Shown: piece by piece, positions 11,409 to 35,251 of the stretch
How positions within the stretch are numbered: position 1 is the stretch's first letter
How the letters are laid out: each line of letters begins with the position of its first letter
NCBI RefSeq assembly: GCF_008831285.2
Contig: NC_045139.1
Location: 31,717,706 to 31,781,705 of the forward strand
Source: Nymphaea colorata
Taxonomy: Eukaryota > Streptophyta > Magnoliopsida > Nymphaeales > Nymphaeaceae
DNA: 64,000 bases
Direction: 5' to 3'
The notes under the pieces: model-generated
Database searches by the model: none
What the model was told of the DNA's origin: nothing
Seen by the model: only the letters and a program-made list of their open reading frames with translations
Translations under genes and position numbers: made by a program

Positions 11409-12368
11409 TTTAGTGTTTCATCAATATGAGTTTTTTTTTTTTTTTGGGGAGGGGGGGCAAAAATGTAGAAATTTGATAGAAGACTTTGTTTCCCCCAAAA
11501 TCTCGGGCATATAAATGGGAGAGGCCACCAAACAGGATCCGTGGTCCCAAAAGGAAGAGTGGACTCGAAGCATCGTCGTCTTGATCAGCTCATCACATGG
11601 TCGCCCTGTTCTTCTCTAGAAAGTGAAAAGCCCAGGCCCCACGTCCTCCGGACCCAGGATCCGAACCTCTCAGATCCAGTTGGAGACTTGGAGTCGGAGT
11701 AGTTGGATCTGAATCTCATATTTGGATCCGGATCACATGTGAACGGAGTTTTGGAATCCAAGCTTTAAAGAAAACCAAACTGAGTGCTTTGTAGACATAA
11801 TGTTGCTCAGCTACATGGATTGGAAAGTATGGGACTTTGACCTATCAGATCCAAAACCATATCACCAGCCTTTTTGACATTATATATATATAATTTTTGT
11901 AAATGAACCAAAATGTGCTCACATGTACGTTGGGCATGATATTTTTTTTTTTCGCCCATGAACGGAAAAGTTTAGTCTTAGGGTGCGTTTGCTTGGACGA
12001 ACCGATCGTTTGAAAACTTAAAGATTGACATCTAATATCGCACATACTAAGGTGAAGATACATGCTTGCACTCAGTCACATTTTACTCTGTATGTTTGAC
12101 TGTTTGATCTAAATGTAACACTTATGATCGTTGTATGTTCCCTGAGGCAATTACAAGTTGTTCTTAAAATTTATGTTTGCAAAACATGTGTTACAAGAAC
12201 ACGCTAGTTTTTCTTCCCAAACACTCTCAAAGGTGAGAGACTAACAGTATTGGTCTAACTTGTCCTCTCCGTATTACTTATCGAGATCACAATCACAATG
12301 TTTGAGGTAAAGCTTCAAAAGGGTCACTTAAAACTGTGACTGGTCGACTCACCAGGGTCCTATGCAAG

Positions 12369-12437
12369 CAGGGGCAGAGCCAAGGCCCGGGCCCGGGCGA
12401 GCGATTCCCCCACCCTCTTTTTTTTTTTTAAAAAATT

Positions 12438-12506
<69 letters not shown>

Positions 12507-12535
12507 TAATTTGGTCAAGGTAAAATTTAAAAAAT
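12369..12535 (+). mobile_element. Truncated hAT-like MITE end with internal (AT)n tract
   Basis: It starts caggggcagagccaagg, the same terminal word as the family A MITEs. A GC-rich patch, a T-run and a perfect (AT)n tract (12442-12500) follow. No matching right end or target duplication was found. Confidence 0.4.
12442..12500. repeat. (AT)n microsatellite
   Basis: A perfect alternating A/T tract of about 59 bp inside a MITE remnant. Confidence 0.95.
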
Positions 12536-13144
12536 GAAACAAATTTTTGATAAGATCGGAGAATGGCAGTTTGTACGACCATTTCCTGCCTCTGGGGTTT
12601 ATGGCTGCTTCGAGACCTAGGTGGTTTGTGGTACACCATTTAACACAAATGTCACACAGTTTGTGGTCAAGAGGAACTGATGACGCGTTTATGAATATGA
12701 AATGTTCATATATGAACAAAATTAGTAAGACGAGACTTGTTTAAACTTTTAAAGTTCATGGAATCAAAATAAGTAGAGATTCATAATGTTCATGTTCAGT
12801 CAAGTAAAAGCAGGACAATTGTTTAACTATTGAAATAACAGCAGAAACATTGTCGATTAGATTAAAACAATTAATAAAAAATGGTGCTTGGATAAAAGAA
12901 ATGCATTCTTTGCATCTTCTTTTAATTGGTTCGATTCAGTTGACCATGAATTGATTTCAATAAAAGCAGTTTTAAATAATCAAAGTAGTAAGATTCATTA
13001 AATAGCATGATCCATGGGAATGTGTACACGAAATCAAAATTTATTGCTTGCATATCAGACGTAATGTATTATTTTATAAGAAAAATCAATGTCATCTCAT
13101 GATTCGAGTAATTTTTTAATCATGTTTAATCTTTATGTTAAAAG

Positions 13145-13470
<326 letters not shown>

Positions 13471-13479
13471 TTGGATCCA

Positions 13480-14100
13480 AATATACCCGAAAACAGACCG
13501 AAGTTCAACCTAGGTGGGTTTGAATTGTAAAAAAGAATTGTCTACTGAAAATTAAACTGTTTTCACAAGATCCAATTATCTTAAGCTAACTAATATTTAT
13601 GTTTGATTGACAACCCATTTTATATGCAAAGACAAGGCACATTTAATTATGAGTTGCTCAATTAACTTGTTTGATAATTTACAATGACTTTCAATAATCA
13701 AAATGCTAATTTTTCTTTAAATTTACACAGTATCTATTTTTAGTTAACATGCATATTATATACCTTTAATACATCATTACATTATATAAAGCAAAATTAT
13801 TATATAAGATTTTAAATAGTAAGAAGAATATATTATATTCTACATTTACGTTACGAGACTTGCAACGCTTCGGAAATCGGATTTGCCGAATCGTGACCGA
13901 GCTCGGCATGTGACGGTTCGCCGTAAACGAGGAGATGCCGAAGGAGACAAGCGGGCTCACAAGCCGTGCTTTCCACGTGGCAGCAGAATTATCGTTGGCT
14001 TGTTTTCTCCGTCCAAAATTTAATTTTTTGCTTCACGACTTGAGCAACAATAGAGACTCTGGGGGGAATACAAGCAAAAGGTGCGAGGTTTGATGGGACA
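13480..14100 (+). promoter_or_regulatory. Distal promoter region of the MOS1 homologue
   Basis: AT-rich DNA gives way near 13850 to more GC-rich sequence containing a G-box-like cacgtggc at about 13974. It lies upstream of the likely MOS1 leader and no other gene is seen. The regulatory role is inferred from position. Confidence 0.3.
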
Positions 14101-14339
14101 GAATCTCAATCTCTTTAAGCTTGGCAGGCAGAGAATGGCGGTGCTTAATCTTCAACCTCACTATCTGGTCACGTTGGAGGAAACAAATGACGTGGCTTCC
14201 AAGAAAGTCCGATGCAGGTAATACTGCCCCAAGATATGGGCATTATCGTCATTAAACGGGGAGTTGCCCCCTGACCCTCGGGCCGTAGATGCGAGGACGT
14301 CTGCATTTTTTTTTCTTAAATTTTGGATTTCTTATTTTC

Positions 14340-14913
14340 CTGCAAAAAGAGGGAGAGGGAGACCCTAAATCGTGCGAGTCCTCGATTGGGGCTTTTTCAT
14401 CTTGTTGGCTTCTCGCTTCTCTGAGACATTGAATCATCCTGAGAAGGGGAAAACCCTTCCCCTTAATCTGATACCCTCCGGCACCTTCTCCGTCGATCGC
14501 TCAGAGATTGCGATCTCTACTGTTGTTGATTCGATTCATCAGAAGGGGGGAGAGAGAGAGTCTTCTTCTTCTTATTGTTATTCGTTTTTTCTGGGATCAG
14601 GGCCTCGTAGGAGTTTCTTTGAACGTAGGACTTGGAAGGCAATCCAGGCGAGTGGTTCTTCTCCCCTTCGTTGCTATTTCTGAAGTTTATTCTGGTTTCT
14701 TCTTTTGTTTGATGTGTCTGTGTCTCCTTGCTTTTGGATGCGATTTTTAGGCTATTTTCACATTCTGGGAGGGAGGGAAGGGCGATTGTTTTCGTTTCGT
14801 ACTTTCGGTTCTTCTATAGGAGCTATTAGGGTCGCGAAGAACGTGCGAATTAACAAAGGTTGTTTTTTTGCGTAATGGGATGCGTTTGCGGAATCTGGTG
14901 GATGAAAGTGTTG

Positions 14914-14963
<50 letters not shown>

Positions 14964-16570
14964 GGAGTTTTCTCTTTCCCCCCCTTCGATGGTTAGAAAT
15001 TGGTCTAACCGAGCAATGGTAGACATGACAAATTCGTTGACGGACATTTTGTTTCTCCATAGGTTTTTATAGTTTGAAGGTTGTTTCTTTCTGATTAAAT
15101 AGTTTGAACTTTTTGGCGATTGATGAAACTTGAGTTTGGCTACTATCGTTCTTTTGATCTGGCCACTACTGTTTGTCAAGAGATTCGTGCAGAAACTTCA
15201 TTACAGTTTATGTACGTAACAAACACGCTAGCCTGTTGCATGCTTATGGTCTGGCCGTCTGTTTAATTAACTCTCTCTCTCTCTCCCCTCCCACCCCCCA
15301 CCCTTCCGGACTCTCTGACCTCCTGGATCGTTCGTACAGATCATATTATTATAAGTTCTAACTGGCGTCTCAATCAGCTTCATCTCATGAAATCCAACAT
15401 TGTTATCTTTTCCTTTCTTTTTGTATTTCCATATGAATTGATTCTTAATTGTGTTAGAGAAAGTGTTTACGCTGTCCTCATATGATGACTTAGAGAATGT
15501 ATTAACGTTCATGCTGTTCGTAAAGACAAAATTACACCTGAGAGTGCCTGTGTACTGGAGGTTTCAAATCCCATTTCTTGATGGCTGCGCTGTAAACGAG
15601 CATGGTTGTTATTGTGTCACCAATCTGACCAATTTCTGCCATGGAAACCCTTGAATCTACCTGAATGTACGGCAGATTGGATACCTCCCGGAATCTCAAC
15701 CGTGCAGCTGGCTCATTGCTTTTGCGGTATATGTTGATTCCAGACTTTTGAAGGTCGAACACTGTTTAGAGTTGTGGGGGGATAGTACACATGTGAATAT
15801 TTCTGTAGAACAGATTTAAATGCATTATATATTTTTCATGATGTTGAAGCTTGAAAGGTTTCAGCAGCGATCAAGCGGCATCATTATCTATCTGTTGACT
15901 TTGTGAATGTCTGTGTATGTCGTCGTAAATAAATATTAGAGAACTCATAATCTTGTGATCTGTACAGTGTACATTTTGTTTTTTTTGATTTTCACAAAAA
16001 ATCACATTTTAAACCGGACTCTGTGGAATACCTTCTTGTTGAGCTGCGAAAAGGATGTTGGTGACTGTGGCTCTTAATGTAGCGTTTTCTTTTGATTTTT
16101 TATCTTTTAGCAAGCTCAATTCTATTAACTTTGATCTTGTTAACTGATGCAAGGTTGTTGTGTTGGAAAATCATTACTAATTGATAAGATTCTGATGGCT
16201 CATGTGCTGCACTATTTTAGATTAACAATTTTGGTAACATTTTCTAGAATTGGAAAATTTTCTTACTGAAGTTGGTGTGAAAGGTATCTATTTTATTTCT
16301 TATTGGTTCATTGAATTGCCCTTTATCTTTCTAGAAACTGACTCACATGGTTCTTGTTTTTCAAAATGTTGGTTCGTTTCTGTTCGGCCTGTAACTTGGA
16401 ACAGGTTTTATTTTTGTTCGTACTCCACATGGAATTCAATAATTTTCGCTTGGTGCCATTACCAGTATTGTCTAACAACTAATTATAAACGGTGCAGTTC
16501 CTTTTCCAGCCTTAGGTATTCATGCTAGACTAAAAAGGTTGAATGATCTTGCAACTTTTGCCAAAGGAAG
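14340..16570 (+). other. Probable 5' leader and leader intron of the MOS1 homologue
   Basis: Pyrimidine- and purine-rich leader-like sequence starts near 14340 (gagggagaccctaaatcg). It is probably spliced after about 14655 to an acceptor near 16515 (ccagccttag), just before the start codon at 16571. A 43-bp perfect (CT)n tract (14917-14959) and a shorter CT tract near 15270 lie in this interval. Open frames here, including one of 76 codons on the minus strand at 15532-15762, match nothing I recognise. Exact leader exon limits are not determined. Confidence 0.4.
14917..14959. repeat. (CT)n microsatellite
   Basis: A perfect CT tract of about 43 bp downstream of the presumed MOS1 first leader exon. 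Confidence 0.95.
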
Positions 16571-25354
<8,784 letters not shown>

Positions 25355-27424
25355 TAATCTGACCGCTGGTTTTCTTCAGTTAAAGCTGTCAGTTGTGGAA
25401 GTCTCGATCCCTCTAGTTGTCATTGTTCTGCTAATTCTACTTCTCACAGGTAAACCAGCTTAACTTTATCATGTTGGATCAAACAAAAAATGCATGGATT
25501 TGTTTCTGAGCTTTGTAGATGAACCAGAAAATAAGTGGGATCAAGCTATTCAACTCTCTCTCTCTCCCTCTCTCTCTCTCTCTCTTTCTTCCCCATTCCA
25601 CTGCTTTTGCTGGGTTTTTCTGGTGTGTGTGTTATATGTTTTGTGCGTCTGAAATCATACTTTGGTTCTTATGTATTTCACATTTCTACAGGGAGCTGAT
25701 ACGTGTTCGATGTTTGGATACAGGGAAATGGACTGTTAGGATGTGAGGTATCTATAGTGCTTGATTTGCAGTCGGAATTATTAGACTCTGTTTTTCCAGT
25801 GACTAACTTTTCCATGAAACTTCATGTTCTTGTGGGGAAGCAAATATGTAGTTAGTGCTCGATTGTCCTTGGGCACTGACAAGGGATCCATATGTGAAAT
25901 ACACACATGATCCCTGCTTTAACTGTTGCCTGACAGCTTGTTTGATCCTAATTGAAAGGTATAAATCTGTTAATGCATTGCCCGTTGTATATTCCTTAGC
26001 TGTAAGTAAATCCACATTGAGAATTTCAGATTTATTTCTTCCCTTGCAATGGTTTTCAGCTCATTTGGGTGCTTCTTGAGGTACTGCTTCTGAGTCTGGT
26101 CCATGTCAAGGTTTGCAGGAGAACTTGTAAGGGGAATCTTTTGTTGTTGCTGACTGGAATTCTGCACTTCATGGCCTTGGTTTGTCACATGTCGGATATT
26201 AGTGCCTACACCATATTAACCCTTAGGACTTTCTGGTGGTCTTTACCTACTTGTAGATGGAATTGCTTGCATCACCACACATAAATGATAACCTCCATGA
26301 AGCAGATTGCCGGTATGGTCGACACAACGAAGAACAGCCTCATTTAAGGGCACTACACTTCCCTTCATCTCATGGGTTGCAAGACTGGAGATGGAATATT
26401 CGTTAGTTTGATTAAAGTGGATTAGGACGCTCCCTGGTGTGGTGAAACTTTATTTGGAATTTCCACGCCCTTCCATTCTAAATTTACATGTTTCACTTTC
26501 GTGGTCAGGTCTCACAAAGTCAACCCCAGCATTGTGGACCGACGACAGCCTGGTTCATGTACTGTTGGTAAGTGAACCGCAGGCTTTTATGTCACATTGA
26601 AAAGTACAATGGTTGGACAAGGCCTACTTAATGCTTGTGGTCTTGTTCCTAATGTTGGGAGGAACTAATGATTATATACTATACTGATACGCGAATGAAT
26701 GTGGTGTTTTGTTACATTTTAAGTAGAAGTAAAGCCAACCAGCCTGTGATCCTAATCCTGCTAGCTTTGATGCGTGTGATTTTTCCTTGAATTTAGCTTG
26801 TTGCTCCTCTGTTTACGTTTCTATTCCAACTGTTTGGTAGCTGAAAGAGCGTGCGGGAATCGATTTCTTGCCTGCATCCAGGTCTAACGAATAAGTGAAC
26901 GACTGGTGCTTTCTCACGTTTTAAGTAGAACATCCGCGTGGGTCATGTCCTGTGGTGCCAACAACCGCTCGTCTTAATCCTGACTCAGAGGACGTGTGCC
27001 TGCTAGGTCATCTGCATGTGGGTTTTCTTTGAATCTAGCCGTTCGCGCCTGCGTTTTGCGATTCCAACCGTTCGGTTGGTGAAAAAGGTAAAAAGTCGAT
27101 TGCTTGCCCGTGTCTAAGATCGGGATCTCGCCGGTGATTATTCTGTTGGCTTTTCTATTATTTTGGTCTTCTTGGGCCCTGTGAGCAAATAATGACGTGC
27201 AATATTAGACTATGGTCATTGTATTCTCGATGACGAGACGAAGTGGCGATTAATTGTTTAATTGTTGTTGCTGCCAGTTGTCGAAGCGTTTGTTGATTGT
27301 TTTCTGGTTCGTCTGTGGTTCTTGCAATAAGCTGGCAAGTGGTCGGGTTTTTTCTTGCAGTTAGGTGCTTACGTGAATTCGTAGAAGGGGACATGTTCTC
27401 CTATGAGGATCTTGAAGAAGTTTC

Positions 27425-27473
<49 letters not shown>

Positions 27474-27600
27474 TGGATGAGGGAGAGGTGTGGGGGTGGT
27501 TTTAGTATCATTTTCTGTAGGGAAAGAAAACTAGAAAATTTGTCTTCGCCATTCTATCTGCTGTGACTAGTTGTCTGATATGGTTGTAGATGGCGAACAT
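25355..27600 (+). other. MOS1 3' UTR and downstream spacer
   Basis: This follows the double stop TAATAA at 25352-25357. The first part (to perhaps 26.7 kb) has pyrimidine-rich, exon-like stretches and may be a long, possibly spliced 3' UTR. It includes a CT tract at about 25555-25582. A 43-bp (GA)n tract is at 27429-27471. No protein-coding gene is supported. Confidence 0.35.
27429..27471. repeat. (GA)n microsatellite
   Basis: A perfect GA tract of about 43 bp between MOS1 and the peroxidase gene. No transcript is evident here. Confidence 0.9.
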
Positions 27601-27681
27601 CATATTCATAAATTGGGAAAGAGGTCAAGTCTCAATGACTCTCTTAGTTTGGTGAGAATCCATCATTTGATTCTTTTGGGT

Positions 27682-27769
27682 ACTATTTATTTGGATTGTA
27701 AATGGTGCTGATACTTTAATTGACAACTATTTATTTGGATTGTAAATGGTGCTGATACTTTAATTGACA
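27682..27769. repeat. 44-bp perfect tandem duplication
   Basis: Two identical 44-bp units (27682-27725 and 27726-27769), each beginning actatttatttggattgtaa. A separate 25-bp tandem pair (tcaaagtggtattgaaccct and following bases) lies just after, at about 27797-27846. Both look recent. Confidence 0.9.
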
Positions 27770-28130
27770 GGTGTTTATCATGAGTCTATTTAAGTTTCAA
27801 AGTGGTATTGAACCCTAGGAATCAAAGTGGTATTGAACCCTAGGAAAGGGTGGAGGGCTTTGACCTTTTTTTTTTTGAGGCAGCTAGCTTCTGCTCATTC
27901 GAAGTTAGTGTGTCCTTAAAAATAATTTATTCTACAGAGAATATATATTATTGACTATGTCAGATGTTATAAGTGTGTGTCTCTTAATTCATGCCTAATT
28001 TAATGCAAAGAAGAAAAAACTTATTATTGAGCTTAATAGACCTTAGGCAAAGCACCTCCTCTTCCTATGTCTACCTTGTTCCTTACTAGCAGGTCATCAT
28101 TTGGTTCCTTAAGGCTTATTTTTGCATTCA

Positions 28131-28213
28131 TATGTGGTCTTGGACAAGATGAATGAACCATATGCATATGTGGTCTTAGACAAGATGAATGAACCATATG
28201 CATATGTGGTCTT
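28131..28213. repeat. 36-bp tandem repeat, 2.3 copies
   Basis: Units start at 28131, 28167 and 28203 (tatgtggtcttggacaagat and onward). The 36-bp period keeps a reading frame, giving a 12-residue repeat on the minus strand inside a 63-codon open frame (28033-28224). I do not believe that frame is a gene, since nothing else supports it. Confidence 0.85.
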
Positions 28214-28466
28214 GTCAATCTCACTTCTAGACTGTAGTCCGAACCTCATCCTTTATGTCCACGTCTTACAATTTAGTTTAGATGATTCAAGTCTAGACTC
28301 TGGAGACACAAGTGGTTATGAAACTAAGGACAACTGTGCAGAAAGCGGATCCATTTTATCGATCCAGATGGTTCAGTTTGGATGAGAATCTAATCACTTT
28401 AGGAAGGTTTAGATCCAGTTTTGTGTGACGCCCCATCAGCCCTTTATTTGGCTTCATTTCGTTCAC

Positions 28467-28661
28467 AAGAGGTGGAGCCAAGGAGGGGCTTGCATGAGCC
28501 TTGACCCCACTTCAATTTTTTTAAAGAAAATTTACATATAAATTTTAGAAAATTTTACTTGTTTTTGTATAAAACTTAAAAAAAAAAATATTTCGATTCT
28601 TATCAAAATTGAAAAACTTTAATTCAGCTCCTCTTATAAAAAAATTCTAGCTTTGATCCTG
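28467..28661 (-). mobile_element. hAT-like MITE, family A, copy 3 (inverted)
   Basis: A copy of about 195 bp in reverse orientation. It starts aagaggtggagccaagg and ends ctagctttgatcctg, with the family A AT-rich core in antisense. The flanks are tcgttcac and tcgtttat (6/8 match), consistent with an aged 8-bp target duplication. Confidence 0.6.
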
Positions 28662-29049
28662 TCGTTTATAGATTACATTTGAACGTTTCGGTAACTGTTG
28701 TTTAAATGGGGATCGCAAACTGGACTCAAGTCAGATCTAGCATTACCAGGTTTTGAGCTTGAATTTTATATCATTGGGTTTGTGCTTTGGATTACGAGAT
28801 GGATAAAATGTTCACAAACCAAACCCAACCCAACTCAACAATCATCAATCAGAGTTCTAGATGTGGACCTGCTAAGGTTTCAGTTGGTTTCAAATTTAGT
28901 TAATTGAGACTCAAACTCAACTTCAGTTGCAGAATTGCATGCGGAACACAGGTCGCTACTGCAGATCAGACTGCGTTTTAATCGCAATACTATCAACTTT
29001 TTGTGTTCAAATAATCTGGATACACAATCTGAATCCCACCTTAACCAAT

Positions 29050-29190
29050 CAATTTTTTTGTATTGAAAAAAATAATATTTTTTAATTACATAATACATTT
29101 TTTGTATTGGAATTCAGTTTGGCCCCACCTAGATCCAGAGGTCAGACTGCCGGCCCGCCCTTGAAAAAAATCCTGCCTCCGCCGCCGGGC
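29050..29190 (+). mobile_element. Partial family B MITE
   Basis: This matches the middle and right part of the family B element at 8538-8729 (ttacataatacatttttt, ttcagtttggccccacct, cccttgaaaaaaatcctg). The left GC-rich arm is missing. Confidence 0.5.
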
Positions 29191-29809
29191 ACCTCAACTT
29201 TTTTTTAGGTCATCATAATGCCATTTTTCATTTCATAATGAAACTTTTGATGGATTGGTGGGGGCAGTGGCCCACCAGCGCCCATGTATCTCCGCCATTG
29301 ACTACATGTAATTCTGCAATTCTGCCAGTCTGGTATGTAACCTTCCATACAAAAGTAAGCAGCGATGATCAGGTAAATTCAATTTGTAAACGACTAATCT
29401 AAACGACTAATCAGAACTACAAGGTTTTATTATAGCACACGGAAAGTTCGATAATGACGATGACACCTCAACCTGCATGTATATATATATATATATAGTA
29501 GGCGGCTGCCAACCAAGCACATACCAGTCAGTTTCCAGGAAGATAAGCAAGGCCTTCTAATCATTCTCCTACTGAATGTCCTTTTGGGCGAATGAATCCC
29601 AACTTGACTCGGTCTCCAAGATGATAAAGCGAAGCCTTATAATGTTATCCTGCTGTCATTTTTGGTGAATGAATCCTAACTTGACTCGGTCTCCAAAATT
29701 ATACACGCATATTTTTCTACTTCTTAAGAGATCTAAGAAATAATTTTATTGCCCTGTGAAGGTTACCCATCCCTTCACTCTTCAATAATTATGGTGTCAC
29801 TTGCTTGTG

Positions 29810-29816
29810 TATAAAT
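29810..29816 (+). promoter_or_regulatory. Likely TATA box of the peroxidase gene
   Basis: TATAAAT lies 68 bp before the ATG at 29884, which would place the transcription start near 29840 and give a leader of about 45 nt. This is a motif and position call only. Confidence 0.55.
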
Positions 29817-29883
29817 GCTTCTTACACGGAGCTGCAGATCACCATACGAGCCAGTTTAGCAGTGTCCTTTACCTTCACTGAAG

Positions 29884-31603
<1,720 letters not shown>

Positions 31604-32939
31604 TAGAGGGCGGCGCTCATTTAGACACATATATTACAGTTTCTGCTTGGACTTTGCTTTTATATGTGTCCATGTATATGTACGAGTAAGCATGTAAGCA
31701 TAATCAAGCCACCCTGAAGCCCTAGTTTGTCTTGTATGGCACTAGAGATGATCATGAGGAAATGCTCATGACGAGTGAATGTATATGCATATGTGTGTAT
31801 GTTAGATGGATTAAGTATGTACTTGTATTAGAAAAAAATATAAAGTTTAATCTTATATTGAATATTGTGAGAAATTTTCAATGCTCATAAAAGAAGTTGA
31901 TTAATCGGTTGATTATCTTGCTCCTTAGCATTTTTAAAGCTGAAAATGAAGCTGGCAAAAGACGAGATGGGATCCGCTAGGCCAAGAGCCCGAGCTTGGA
32001 GTAAGTGTAGGCTGAATTGTTACAATGACATTAGAGCTGGTTTTATATTCAAACATGGAGTTTTTTATACATGGATATGTGCACTTTAAAGGGGTGAATT
32101 GTAACACAAGCTTTGAAAAGTTTAGTTTCATATTTAACATTGTGAAAAAATCTCAAACGATTATTAAGAAGATTAGATAAGTGATTGTTTCTAGCATTTT
32201 TTAGAGCTGAAACTGAAACTACTATGGAGCAAATTGAAATCTGGCCAGAGATCTATATAAAAATGAGCTGAATAGTTATAAAACTACCTGATGAGACCAA
32301 CTTGTGTAGATCACTATAATTGTAAATGGAAGACAAGATACTGATTCTACTTTGCTCGTATCTTCACTAACGCGTCGATTCCCATGCCACTTAAGTTCCA
32401 AAAGCTTCATATATATAATTAGTGTGACGTAATGCCATAAGTTTTAGCGGCGCCAATATTTAGCGCTAGTGGCTGGTGCATGTCTTGTAGTGTCTCACGT
32501 ATGGTGCTCTATTTTGTATGTTAGAGTGACGGTGATGGAGCACTGTCGACATATATAGACTTGTTTGAATAAGTCTACCTTCAGAACGGATACTTTTTAA
32601 ATACGTGATGAACTGGAACTGTGCATGGACGTAGTGTAGTCGATGATGTCACAGAAAATGGACCTATTTATTATTTTGTCTTCCATTGATTAGGAGGTTA
32701 AATAATGTCGCCGTGGATTTCGTAAATAAATATATAAAAATCGTATCCGTAATAGAGCTTAGCACGCGTTTAGACATTTTCCAGGTCAGTTTTGAATCCT
32801 GTCGAGAGAGATCTTGAGATGATCTGGGGAAGGCGAGGACAGTGATCAAGCTGACGTTTTCTACTCCAATATATTAGATGAGAGGGTTTGACTTAACATG
32901 CGGCGCACATTGATTTCATCGATCTAGCAAAGCTGTGGA

Positions 32940-32988
<49 letters not shown>

Positions 32989-33690
32989 GTTTGCATTATG
33001 TATTAAATTTATAGAATTTTAGTAGAAGAGAGAAATGAAATACAAATTAGGTAAGATTCAGGTGAGCAAAATGAGTATTTCATGTACGTAAAAAGAGTAG
33101 AACCTCCCACCTTCCCTCATTCTTCCAAGGTGCTGTGTTTGCTTTTGATGAATTAGGTAGGATCATCGTTAATTTAATAGATCTCAAGATGCATGCTTTG
33201 TTTGTAAATCCATGATATAATCTTGCATCTTTCAAACAAAGGAACTTCTTCTTTTTGTTAGAAATAAAAAATCAATTAAATATGTGGATCTAAGATCCTT
33301 ATAAAACCTTATAATGTCATTATAGAGGTAAAATGTTAGCTATTCAAAGCCGCTTAAACAATTTAAATATGCAAGTCTTTGCATAATAATAATAATAATA
33401 ATAATAATAATTAGTATTACAGTTGTTAATTTACAACCCATGAGTCGCTCAATTTACTGCCACCGAGATTAATCTACCGGCTTGTTAAGCCATGAAACCA
33501 GGTTAGGCTTTTCCTAAATATTCTTGGGCACATTTTTTTATTGCCGAATGATGTGATTAATAGTTTGTCTTATGTGAAAGGAACCGTGTAGACCACTTAA
33601 AGTAAGATTACTATGACCGACCTCATGGAATTCAGAGTGCGACTCAACCTACTATCAGGTCCAATCTGGCAACCACGATTTACTTAAGAA
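31604..33690. other. Peroxidase 3' flank and AT-rich spacer
   Basis: This holds the peroxidase 3' UTR and then AT-rich DNA with no gene. An (AT)n tract is at about 32944-32986 and an (ATA)n tract at about 33384-33407. At 32430-32492 the sequence agcggcgccaatatttagcg followed by a terminal cttgtagtg resembles one end of a CACTA transposon; no partner end was found. Confidence 0.4.
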
Positions 33691-33703
33691 ATTCTGCTGT
33701 CGC

Positions 33704-33905
33704 TATATATATATATATTGTTGAATGACTAAAATTTAAAATTCTTATATATAAAATCCTTCACCTCTCACACATGCATGCTGATTGTAAGTGAAGCTAG
33801 AGCATCTAGACGGCTGGAGATTTTATATATAAGAATTTTAAATTTTAGTCATTCAACAATATATATATATATATATATATTGTTGGATGACTAAAATTTA
33901 GAAAT
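33704..33905. repeat. Long perfect inverted repeat (hairpin) with a third partial arm
   Basis: The left arm 33704-33758 and right arm 33819-33873 are perfect reverse complements over at least 55 bp, with a 60-bp loop. The outer parts of the arms are (AT)n; the unique inner part includes ttgttgaatgactaaaattt. A diverged third copy of the left arm (tgttggatgactaaaattta) follows at about 33880-33900. It has no coding capacity. It could be a foldback element or a small-RNA hairpin. Confidence 0.85.
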
Positions 33906-35030
33906 TCTTCGTTAAAAGGATTATAGATTGTCATTAAAACTAACCCCATCCATCTTGGTACTAAAAATTATTGCAAACCCGTGTGCACACAAAAGTATGC
34001 ACCAAAGGTAAAAAGAACGGGGCTGAAAATATTGGGCAGAACTCTACTTGACAGTTTGGGCTCATGCTTGAAGTGTTTGGGATGAACCCGGGATCAGTAC
34101 TGAGTGTAGCTGCGTATCCTGAAAAATTTGCAACTTAATTTTTTAAAAATAAGGAAAGAATTAATGATCATTTTCTTATTTTAATCCAAGAAACCAACAT
34201 GGGGAATATTTCTACCTTGGTAATTAACTCTATGACATTTTCTATATTATCTATAGCAAAAGAAGCAAAAGCAATCTAAAAACATAAAAAAGCGAATTGC
34301 TTTGTTCTTTTCTGCCTTTTAATTGTTTAGCAATTAAGTTATCACATGCTTATGTCAAATTATTGTTAATTAAATATAAGAACAACAAAGACATAAATTA
34401 TTGCAATATATTATTATGTTAGTTAATTATATATAGTGGCTTGCAACAACAGTTTAGCAATTTTACTTACTAAATTGCGATCAATGCAAAAAGTCCGGTT
34501 AATTCATTCGAATATATATAAAAACAGTGCCACTGTTTCTTCATTTCCTTTTGAAATGATTAATCGTCTGCCGTTGGTTCTTTTTGTTCTTCAGCAACTC
34601 AAAAATGACATTATTTTGAATTTTTTTCTTTTTCACATTTTTATTTTACTATGTTGAATATGTGTACTAAATTCATAATATTAAATTTTGCTGCTCCACA
34701 ATTCATTCAACTGAACCGCTAAATGGGAAGCCTGGCAGATCTGTTGCAACTTTTATCTTAATATTCCGGGCTTTTAGAGTGTCATTGTGAACTAAACTCT
34801 GCCTTTATTTGTTTTAAATTTTTAATATTGATTTTTTTTTATTGACCTTCTGCATTATTTTTTCTCCTTCTCCCGGAAAACATGGAAGAATAGACTGGAA
34901 GCTACTTTGTCGGTTCCCCAACATTTTGCTTAAAATATTTGAAAGAGTTGAGACTTGAAATCTTAGAGATGCAGTCTATTAAATATTCAAGAGGCCATAA
35001 ATTAGGAGAAAAAAGATAACTTAAAAATGG
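33906..35030. other. AT-rich intergenic DNA, no gene seen
   Basis: Spacer with A/T runs and no supported coding, RNA or transposon structure. Confidence 0.4.
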
Positions 35031-35039
35031 CACATCTAA

Positions 35040-35160
35040 CAATGACAGCCTTAAGTCCAAAAGTGCCGGCCAAGGGCCTTGGTGAGGAAGCCATAGATGT
35101 GGTTTATATGGCTTATTTGGGAAGTATCAACCTCTGAATTGCCACAATAATGAACATATT
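35040..35160 (-). pseudogene. Possible Ty1/copia RNase H C-terminal relic
   Basis: On the minus strand the sequence near 35070-35100 reads GFLTKALG, resembling the conserved A-D-(F/I)-(L/F)-T-K-(A/P)-L motif near the end of copia polyproteins. It is followed within a few codons by a stop, and the flanking frame is broken. Only about 40 codons are recognisable. No LTRs are seen. Confidence 0.35.
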
Positions 35161-35251
35161 ATATGCAGGATTTGGTAATATTTCAATCTTAGGCTTTGAT
35201 AATTTTTTTTTTCTTGATTAATGTTTACATAAATCAAACAATACTCTACAA

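Noticed and set aside
15532..15762. 76-codon minus-strand frame in the MOS1 leader intron
   Set aside because: The amino-acid balance is fair, but I recognise no family and see no promoter or splice context; kept only as a remark.
28131..28213. CRISPR-like or peptide-coding repeat
   Set aside because: Contiguous tandem repeat without spacers, in plant nuclear DNA; the 12-residue periodicity follows from the 36-bp unit.
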